Positions 1-4,412 of a stretch of 10,027 nt of DNA are shown here, piece by piece (the first letter of the stretch is position 1; every line of letters starts with the position of its first letter). A program made the translations under genes and the position numbers. The notes beneath the pieces were generated by a model that had not been told where the DNA came from, searched no databases, and saw nothing but the letters and a program-made list of their open reading frames with translations. This stretch comes from Acidobacteriota bacterium (lineage in GTDB: Bacteria > Acidobacteriota > Thermoanaerobaculia > Multivoradales > UBA5704). The DNA lies in assembly GCA_003223675.1 (NCBI GenBank), contig QHVW01000220.1, positions 1-10,027 of the forward strand, read 5' to 3'.

Positions 1-183
1 GCACGCACAGGCCTGCCGCTACAGGGGATTCTACCAGGAGAGGAGGTCGCGGGTATGTGAAGGAGGCCGGGAAGGGTCCTTTGGGTCCTTGCTCGGCTCT
101 CCACTCCCATGACAGAGCCCAGAGATCTCGGCCTTCCCCGGTCCGGGGCTCGCCGCGGCGCTGGCGGTGGGCGCGACCTCTTA
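1..183. other. left-edge region with no gene I can support
   Basis: I see no convincing gene here. A frame open from base 1 ends at a TGA at 58-60 and could be the last 19 codons of an upstream gene, but nothing in those residues is recognisable. A GTG at 57 with GGAGG at 41-45 opens a frame that runs through the mobile element to 473. Its product is Arg/Ser/Pro-rich without domain character, so I treat it as a chance frame. A short CCCCGG-T-CCGGGG palindrome lies at 136-148 with no T-run after it. The TTA at 181-183 is the left half of the direct repeat flanking the next feature. Confidence 0.5.
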
Positions 184-381
184 GAGGGTGTCTCGAAAGT
201 GGCGATTCCGTCTGGACCCCCACTGTAGAGACGCCCCGTGGGGCGTCTCCGGGGCGGAGAGGACGATCCCAAGTGCCACGGCGCGCCCGCGGGGCGTCTG
301 AGAGAGCACGGGCGAGGTCGCCGCCTCAGAGACGCCCCACGGGGCGTCTCTACAGTGGGGGCACCCTTTCGAGACACCCTC
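184..381. mobile_element. 198-bp MITE-like palindromic element
   Basis: The ends are perfect 16-bp terminal inverted repeats, GAGGGTGTCTCGAAAG at 184-199 and its complement at 366-381. TTA lies directly outside both ends (181-183 and 382-384), as expected for a 3-bp target duplication. There is no room for a transposase, so this would be a non-autonomous element moved by a related insertion sequence elsewhere in the genome. Inside the ends is a second, longer inverted repeat (217-249 with 329-361). A 3-bp TNA duplication is known for some IS5-family subgroups, but I cannot assign a family from the ends alone. An alternative is a REP/BIME-type extragenic palindrome cluster. The repeat structure is seen directly; mobility is inferred. 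Confidence 0.75.
217..361. repeat. 33-bp perfect inverted repeat, each arm itself a hairpin
   Basis: Bases 217-249 and 329-361 are exact reverse complements over 33 bp, and similarity continues imperfectly inward for about 8 more bases. Each arm contains its own near-perfect palindrome: GAGACGCCCC-GT-GGGGCGTCTC at 228-249 and the same arms around AC at 329-350. A partial third copy (GGGGCGTCT) lies in the centre at 291-299. The transcript could fold either as one very long hairpin or as two small hairpins in tandem. Palindromes of this GTAGAGACG... type resemble dispersed REP-like repeats seen in many bacterial genomes; that comparison is from memory. Confidence 0.85.
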
Positions 382-396
382 TTATATGTCTATATA
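367..396 (+). promoter_or_regulatory. possible promoter at the right end of the mobile element
   Basis: The only AT-rich patch upstream of the VOC gene is at 382-397, just outside the right terminal repeat, in otherwise very GC-rich DNA. TATATA at 391-396 matches four of six bases of a sigma-70 -10 box. The best -35 candidate, TTTCGA at 367-372 (18-base spacer), lies in the terminal repeat and is poor. If real, the element would supply half of the promoter of the next gene. Weak evidence. Confidence 0.2.
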
Positions 397-464
397 GTGC
401 CGCTGGAGGACGGGTGCTCTCGGGGGAGCTCCTCCGGCGGCTCTTCCTTCCGCGCTCTGTCATC

Positions 465-473
465 AGGAGGTGA
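465..473 (+). promoter_or_regulatory. strong Shine-Dalgarno site of the VOC gene
   Basis: AGGAGGTGA is the full complement of the usual 16S rRNA 3' end. Its GGAGG core lies six bases before the ATG at 477, which fixes that start. Confidence 0.85.
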
Positions 474-476
474 TCC

Positions 477-878
477 ATGGAGCCCCGGATCAGCTTCATC
501 ACGCTCGGCGTCCGCGATCTGGAGCGGGCGACCTCTTTCTATAAGGACGTCCTGCGGCTGCCGCAGCTCCCCTCGCCGCCGGGGGTGGTCTCGTTCTTCG
601 AGATGGGGAAGACCTGGCTTTCACTCTTCCCCCGGGAGGACCTGGCCGCGGACGCCGGCGTGCCCGCCGAGGGGAGCGGCTTCCCCGGCTTCGCGCTCGC
701 CCACAACGTCCGCTCTATAGAAGAGGTCGACCGTCTCCTTGCCGAGGCCGCGGCGGGGGGCGGGCGGATCGTCAAGCCGGGCCAGAAGACGGACTGGGGC
801 GGGTATGCGGGGTACTTCGCGGACCCGGACGGGTTTCTGTGGGAGGTGGCCTGGAATGCGAGGTTTCCGCATGTGTAG
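477..878 (+). CDS. VOC-superfamily (glyoxalase/bleomycin-resistance fold) protein
   Basis: A 133-residue single VOC module, the usual length for this fold (two beta-alpha-beta-beta-beta units). The first unit opens with ITLGVRDLERATSFY (residues 8-22); the second ends with the family signature GYFADPDGFLWEVAWN (112-127). The ending WGG..GYFADPDG..WEVA.N resembles the lactoylglutathione-lyase-like VOC subgroup of unknown substrate. In glyoxalase I the metal is held by His/Glu residues. Here the final acidic ligand is kept (E123), but the position of the first His appears to be F7 and no His is clearly placed at the start of the second unit, so glyoxalase I activity is doubtful. It is probably a soluble cytoplasmic protein. 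The very strong Shine-Dalgarno site supports the ATG at 477. It is separated from the pilus operon by about 320 bases and is probably functionally unrelated. Confidence 0.88.
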   Translation: MEPRISFITLGVRDLERATSFYKDVLRLPQLPSPPGVVSFFEMGKTWLSLFPREDLAADAGVPAEGSGFPGFALAHNVRSIEEVDRLLAEAAAGGGRIVKPGQKTDWGGYAGYFADPDGFLWEVAWNARFPHV

Positions 879-1036
879 GCCGGGAGGGGGGCCGACCCCA
901 CCCACAGTACCCTCTCTCAACCCCACCTCAACATATAGCGATCCCCTCCCACTGTCCTCTTCCGGAGACATCTCCAAACCCCCGGTTTTATTGGCCCGGC
1001 GCGCCTAAACTGCGTTGAAATCTAGAAAAACGGGGC

Positions 1037-1065
1037 TTGCAAGTGCTCCAGCGAGGGTGTAGAGT
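1037..1065 (+). promoter_or_regulatory. candidate sigma-70 promoter of the pilMNOPQ operon
   Basis: TTGCAA at 1037-1042 (five of six to TTGACA), a 17-base spacer, and TAGAGT at 1060-1065 (four of six, with the key T, A and final T). Transcription would start near 1072, leaving about 125 bases of leader before the pilM start. This is the better spaced of the two candidates in this region. Confidence 0.45.
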
Positions 1066-1099
1066 TCCTGCACTGGACAATATAGCCATAGATGTATGG

Positions 1100-1157
1100 G
1101 CACCTTGACAGAGGTGCGGGTTTGCTGGTAGCTTCGAGCGAAGCTTTAAGTACCCGC
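1100..1157 (+). promoter_or_regulatory. foldable leader with competing stems upstream of pilM
   Basis: Three inverted repeats are seen. GCACCT (1100-1105) pairs with AGGTGC (1112-1117) around a 6-base loop. GCGGGT (1116-1121) pairs with ACCCGC (1152-1157). Inside the latter, AGCTTCG (1130-1136) pairs with CGAAGCT (1139-1145) around two bases. The first and second stems share bases 1116-1117, so they partly exclude each other. The arrangement could be a cis-regulatory leader RNA or, at the DNA level, operator sites. It does not match the conserved core of c-di-GMP-I (GEMM) riboswitches as I remember it. Confidence 0.35.
1105..1134 (+). promoter_or_regulatory. second candidate promoter before pilM
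   Basis: A perfect -35 hexamer TTGACA at 1105-1110 is followed after 18 bases by TAGCTT at 1129-1134, a poor -10 with only three of six matches. The TTGACA overlaps a small hairpin (1100-1117), so it may be a chance match inside a leader structure. Confidence 0.25.
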
Positions 1158-1185
1158 AGTTAAGTAGGCTTGAACGTTGGACTTT

Positions 1186-1192
1186 GGGGGAG
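1186..1192 (+). promoter_or_regulatory. Shine-Dalgarno site that sets the pilM start
   Basis: GGGGGAG lies six bases before the GTG at 1199. An in-frame TTG at 1184 would overlap this site and has no ribosome-binding sequence of its own, so GTG 1199 is preferred. Confidence 0.7.
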
Positions 1193-1198
1193 TCAACA

Positions 1199-2257
1199 GT
1201 GTTCTTCTCCCGTACCAAGAAGGGCGTAGTCGGTCTCGACATCGGCAGCTCGGCGATCAAGTTGGTCGAGCTTCGGGAGCGCAAGGGGGAGTTCCACCTC
1301 CAGCGCCTCGGAGTGGAGCCGCTGTCTCCCGAGGCGATCGTGGACGGCTCGATCATGGACTCTTCGCTGGTGGTGGACGCCATCCACCGTCTGAACGACC
1401 AGACGAAGGTCAAGGGGGCGGGCTACGCGACGTCGCTTTCGGGCCACTCCGTGATCATCAAGAAGATCCAGCTCCCGGCGATGTCGGAGGACGAGCTGGC
1501 GGACTCGATCCAGTGGGAGGCGGAGCAGTACATCCCCTTCGACATCAACGACGTCCGCCTGGACTACGTGGTGCTCTCGGACGGCGAGCCGGGGCGGGAC
1601 AACATGGAGGTCCTGCTGGTGGCCGTCAAGCGCGACAAGGTCAACGACTACGTGTCGGTGATCAGCCAGACGGGGAAGACCCCGGTGGTGGTGGACGTCG
1701 ACGTGTTCGCGGTGCAGAACGCCTATGAGGTCAACTACGACCTCGATCCGCGCAAGGTGGTGGCGCTGATCAACATGGGGGCCGGGGTGACCAACATCAA
1801 CATCCTGGCGCGGGGGGGCACGGTGTTCTGGCGCGACATCTCGTTCGGCGGCAACCAGTTCACGGAGGCCCTGCAGCGGGAGTTCAACCTCGCGTTCCAG
1901 CAGGCCGAGGGGCTGAAGCAGGGGGAGTCGGTGGACCGCTACGCGCCCGCGGACGCCCGGCCGGTGCTCGACGCGGTGTCGGCGGAGATGGCGTCGGAGA
2001 TCCGCAAGACGTTCGACTTCTTCTCGGCGACCTCTTCGGAGGGGCCGGTGGACGAGCTGGTGCTCTCGGGCGGCTGCGCGCTCACCGCCAATCTCCAGCA
2101 GGTGCTGCGCGAGCGGTTCCAGGTGCCGACGGAGCTGATGAATCCGCTGCGCCGGATCCAATTCAAGGAAAGCGATTTCGACGGTCACTGGCTGCAGTCG
2201 ATCGCCCCGATGATGGCGGTCGCGGTGGGTCTGGGAATTCGGAAGGCGGGGGATTAG
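1199..2257 (+). CDS. pilM: PilM, actin-like cytoplasmic ATPase of the type IV pilus alignment complex
   Basis: A 352-residue protein of the FtsA/PilM actin-like fold, close to the usual PilM length of about 350. It sits on the cytoplasmic face of the inner membrane and binds the N-terminal tail of PilN. Visible motifs: the phosphate-1 loop GLDIGSSAIKLVEL (residues 12-25), the PilM-typical IQWEAEQYIPFDI (from about 104), the phosphate-2 loop LINMGAGVTNINIL (about 190-203), and the adenosine-site LSGGCALTANLQQVL (about 289). There is no signal peptide or membrane segment. The GTG start at 1199 gives the family-typical beginning MFFSRTKKGVVGLDIG; a TTG at 1184 would add five residues. It is the first gene of the five-gene operon, and pilN follows after three bases. 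Identity is secure; ATP binding is by family knowledge. Confidence 0.95.
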   Translation: MFFSRTKKGVVGLDIGSSAIKLVELRERKGEFHLQRLGVEPLSPEAIVDGSIMDSSLVVDAIHRLNDQTKVKGAGYATSLSGHSVIIKKIQLPAMSEDELADSIQWEAEQYIPFDINDVRLDYVVLSDGEPGRDNMEVLLVAVKRDKVNDYVSVISQTGKTPVVVDVDVFAVQNAYEVNYDLDPRKVVALINMGAGVTNINILARGGTVFWRDISFGGNQFTEALQREFNLAFQQAEGLKQGESVDRYAPADARPVLDAVSAEMASEIRKTFDFFSATSSEGPVDELVLSGGCALTANLQQVLRERFQVPTELMNPLRRIQFKESDFDGHWLQSIAPMMAVAVGLGIRKAGD

Positions 2258-2260
2258 CCG

Positions 2261-2935
2261 ATGATCAAGATCAACCTGCTCTCCGAGGGTAAGCGTCCGG
2301 CGGCGGTCCGCAAGAAGAGCGCGACCAAGCTGGATGGACAGGGCGTCGGGCAGTGGATGATGCTCGCCGGCATCCTGGTCGGCCTGCTGGCGCTCGGCGT
2401 CGCCTGGTATCTGCAGAACCAGAAGACGACGGCGAAGCAGGAGGAGGTGGCGGCGGCGCAGCGCGAGGTCGACCAGTTGGCCTCGGTGATCAAGGAGGTC
2501 GAGGAGTACAAGGGGAAGAAGTCGGAGCTGGAGCGCAAGATCGGGATCATCAACGATCTGAAGGCGAACCAGCGCGGGCCGGTGCGGGTGATGGATTACG
2601 TCTCGCGCGCGCTGCCGGAGCTGTTGTGGCTCGACTCCATGTCGATGAGGGCGGACTCGATCACGGTCGAGGGGCGGGCCTTCAACACCAACGCGGTGGC
2701 CAACTTCATCGACAACCTCGACAAGGTGCCGGAGTTCGACGAGCCGATGCTGAAGACCACGGATCTGCAGCAGGGCGGGATCTACAAGTTCCGGATCGAT
2801 TTCAACTATTCGTTCTCCGGCAAGAAGAAGGGGGCGGAGGGCGCAGCCACCGCCACCGCGAGCAAGCCGGGCGGACCGAAAGCGAAGACTCCCAAGGCGG
2901 CTCCGGCGAAGGCGTCGGCGCCGTCGGCGGAATAG
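2261..2935 (+). CDS. pilN: PilN, inner-membrane alignment protein
   Basis: A 224-residue single-pass inner-membrane protein. The cytoplasmic N-terminus MIKINLLSE carries the PilM-binding INLL motif; the usual following Pro is Ser here. One transmembrane helix spans about 33-51, and a coiled coil rich in Glu, Lys and Gln spans about 55-105. A periplasmic ferredoxin-like domain (about 110-186, including WLDSMSMRADSITVEGRAF) would pair with the similar domain of PilO. Residues from about 187 form a Lys/Ala/Pro/Gly-rich tail without order, making the protein some 40 residues longer than a minimal PilN. The ATG lies three bases after the pilM stop, with GGGGGA at 2248-2253 as ribosome site, so translation is probably coupled. 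Confidence 0.94.
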   Translation: MIKINLLSEGKRPAAVRKKSATKLDGQGVGQWMMLAGILVGLLALGVAWYLQNQKTTAKQEEVAAAQREVDQLASVIKEVEEYKGKKSELERKIGIINDLKANQRGPVRVMDYVSRALPELLWLDSMSMRADSITVEGRAFNTNAVANFIDNLDKVPEFDEPMLKTTDLQQGGIYKFRIDFNYSFSGKKKGAEGAATATASKPGGPKAKTPKAAPAKASAPSAE

Positions 2936-2947
2936 GAGGGCGGGCCC

Positions 2948-3673
2948 GTGGCGCTCAAGACGGGACTGGAAGGAAAGCCCTGGTATGTCGGCCTCGGCGC
3001 GGGGCTGGGAATCGGCCTCTTGCTGTTCGGCGCCGGTTACTGGCGCCTGCTCGATCCGATGCGCGAGGACTACGACCGCGCCGTGACGCAGCTCGCCAGC
3101 CTGCAGAACAAGATCCAGGAGGGGCGGGCGGCCAAGAACGAGCTGCAGAAGTTCCGCGAGGAGGTGCGGCAGCTCGAGCTGGAGCTCGACAAGCTCCTGC
3201 GCATCCTGCCGGCGCGGCGCAACACGCCGGACCTGATGCGGCGGATCCGCTCGCTGGCCGAGCAGGGGGATTTCACCCTGCGGGCGTTCACTCCCGGCGT
3301 GCTGACGGACAAGGAGTTCTACAGCGAGTGGCCGATCAAGGTGGACCTCGACGGCTCGTATCACAACCTCGCCCTGTTCTTCGACCGCATCAGCCGGTTC
3401 TCGCGGATCATCAACGTCGAGAACCTGGAGATCAAGGCGCTGCCGCAGGTCAAGAACCCGAAGGGGCCGGCGGAGGCGAACCCGCACACGATCAACGCCA
3501 AGTTCACGGCCAAGACCTTCGTCTACAAGGAGCCGGAGCCCGAGGACACGACGGCCAAGGACAAGAAGGGGAAGGGCAAGGCGCCGGCGGTGGCCCGGCC
3601 CACGGCACCGCCCGGCAGCCCCGGCAGCGAGGACGGGCCGACGACCCGTAGCCGTCCTGGAGGACCCGATTGA
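2948..3673 (+). CDS. pilO: PilO, inner-membrane partner of PilN
   Basis: A 241-residue single-pass inner-membrane protein that forms the periplasmic heterodimer with PilN and contacts PilP. It has a short cytoplasmic stretch, a transmembrane helix at about 13-32 (glycine-rich, VGLGAGLGIGLLLFGAGYW), a long coiled coil at about 39-88 (DRAVTQLASLQNKI onward), and a ferredoxin-like domain at about 95-195. The PilO-typical segment LDGSYHNLALFFDRISRFSRI and the following INVENLEIKAL are clear. The last 45 residues are a Lys/Pro/Gly-rich disordered tail not present in short PilO proteins. The start is GTG, supported by AGGAGGG at 2934-2940, which overlaps the pilN stop, seven bases upstream. The stop TGA shares its last base with the pilP ATG. 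Confidence 0.94.
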   Translation: MALKTGLEGKPWYVGLGAGLGIGLLLFGAGYWRLLDPMREDYDRAVTQLASLQNKIQEGRAAKNELQKFREEVRQLELELDKLLRILPARRNTPDLMRRIRSLAEQGDFTLRAFTPGVLTDKEFYSEWPIKVDLDGSYHNLALFFDRISRFSRIINVENLEIKALPQVKNPKGPAEANPHTINAKFTAKTFVYKEPEPEDTTAKDKKGKGKAPAVARPTAPPGSPGSEDGPTTRSRPGGPD

Positions 3674-4317
3674 TGCGTCTCACCCGAGCCACGAGTCTGA
3701 TCTCCGCGACCGTTCTGGTCCTCGGCCTGGCGCTGTCCTGGGTGGCGCTCGCGCAGAAGGCGCCGGCGCAGAAGACCCCGGCCAAGGCGCAGCCGCCCGC
3801 GAAGGCGAATGCGCAGCCGCCCGCGAAGCCGGCGGAGAAGCCCGCGCCGAATGCGGCCTCGACACCGCCAGCGGGCGGCGCCACGGCCGGCGGCTCCGCG
3901 TTGAGCGGGGACGCGGGCGCCGACCTCGGCAATATCGACGAGATCCTCCAGGGTGAGGAGGAGGTGCTCTCCGGGAGCGGCTTCTCGTACGACCCCGGCA
4001 ACCGGCGCGATCCGTTCAAGTCGCTGCTGGCGGGGCCGGACCGGCCGGAGATCCGCGGGCCGCGCCCCGAGGGGGTGCCCGGGCTGCTGATCGACGAGAT
4101 CGATCTGCGGGGGATCTTCCACACCAGCAAGGGATTCGTGGCGCAGGTCGTGGCCGCGAACCAGAAGAAGAGCTATCTGTTGAAGGAGGGCGACCAGCTC
4201 TTTGACGGCGACGTCGTCAGCATCAACAAGAACGAGGTGGTCTTCAAACAGGTGGTTCAGGATCCGACCGCTCTCAAGCCGTTCCGTGAGGTGGTCAAGA
4301 GCCTGAATCCTTCTTGA
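3673..4317 (+). CDS. pilP: PilP, periplasmic link between PilNO and the PilQ secretin
   Basis: A 214-residue exported protein. Residues 1-27 form a signal peptide (basic start MRLTR, hydrophobic core, likely cleavage after VALA). There is no cysteine at the cleavage region or elsewhere, so unlike the lipid-anchored PilP of Pseudomonas or Neisseria this one seems to be soluble periplasmic or held by an uncleaved N-terminal helix. Residues 28 to about 75 are a Lys/Pro/Ala/Gln linker. The PilP hallmark YDPGNRRDPFKSLL follows at about 104-117, then the C-terminal beta domain (GLLIDEIDLRGI to VVSINKNEVVFKQVV) known to dock on the secretin N0 domain. The start is ATG 3673 in a TGATG overlap with pilO, with GGAGGA at 3659-3664 eight bases upstream; an adjacent TTG at 3670 is less likely. 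Confidence 0.92.
   Translation: MRLTRATSLISATVLVLGLALSWVALAQKAPAQKTPAKAQPPAKANAQPPAKPAEKPAPNAASTPPAGGATAGGSALSGDAGADLGNIDEILQGEEEVLSGSGFSYDPGNRRDPFKSLLAGPDRPEIRGPRPEGVPGLLIDEIDLRGIFHTSKGFVAQVVAANQKKSYLLKEGDQLFDGDVVSINKNEVVFKQVVQDPTALKPFREVVKSLNPS
3787..3828 (+). repeat. 18-bp direct repeat inside the PilP linker
   Basis: GCGCAGCCGCCCGCGAAG occurs at 3787-3804 and again at 3811-3828, in frame, encoding AQPPAK twice within the disordered linker. Such a repeat can change linker length by slippage without breaking the frame. Confidence 0.85.
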
Positions 4318-4397
4318 GCCATGGATTCGAGCGATCGATTTGAGAGATCAGGAGCAGCGTCACGATGCGAGGTGTCAGGGAATCAGTGGCCCCGCAA

Positions 4398-4403
4398 GGG
4401 AGG
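4398..4403 (+). promoter_or_regulatory. Shine-Dalgarno site favouring the pilQ start at 4413
   Basis: GGGAGG, extended to GGAGGCGA, lies nine bases before ATG 4413. Competing ATGs at 4365 (AGGAG ten bases upstream) and 4428 (GGGAG eight bases upstream) have weaker or less well placed sites, but neither can be excluded. Confidence 0.45.
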
Positions 4404-4412
4404 CGAGCTGAC

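Larger units (their letters stand above)
879..1198. other. 320-base intergenic region with the pil promoter and leader
   Basis: No reading frame here looks coding. The first third (879-985) is C-rich and unstructured; I found no hairpin with a T-run that would end the VOC transcript. From about 1005 the base composition becomes clearly more AT-rich than the flanking genes, which fits a regulatory region. Two sigma-70-like promoters and a set of inverted repeats, listed separately, fill the second half, leaving an untranslated leader of roughly 60-130 bases before pilM depending on which promoter is used. Confidence 0.6.

Noticed and set aside
217..361. CRISPR-like repeat
   Set aside because: There are only two full copies, in inverted orientation, and no regularly spaced direct repeats.
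57..473. Open frame through the mobile element with a GGAGG upstream
   Set aside because: It crosses both inverted repeats, the product is Arg/Pro/Ser-rich without recognisable domain or signal, and its GGAGG is 11 bases from a GTG.
879..905. G-run/C-run pair after the VOC gene as a terminator
   Set aside because: GGGG and CCCC can pair over only four to five bases with mismatches, and no T-run follows.
1112..1125. Sigma-54-like -24/-12 motif (AGGTGCGGGTTTGC) before pilM
   Set aside because: The GG and GC elements are separated by nine bases instead of the required ten, and the -24 element matches poorly outside GG.
1006..1198. c-di-GMP-I (GEMM) riboswitch upstream of pilM
   Set aside because: I looked for the GGGCAAACC and GGGACGCAAAGCC core segments and the downstream receptor and found none of them, so a known GEMM class is not supported.
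1193..3487. Long open frame on the minus strand opposite pilM-pilO
   Set aside because: It lies antisense to three clearly identified pil genes. Its product is Arg/Leu/His/Asp repetitive text without domains, the usual shadow in GC-rich DNA with few stop codons.
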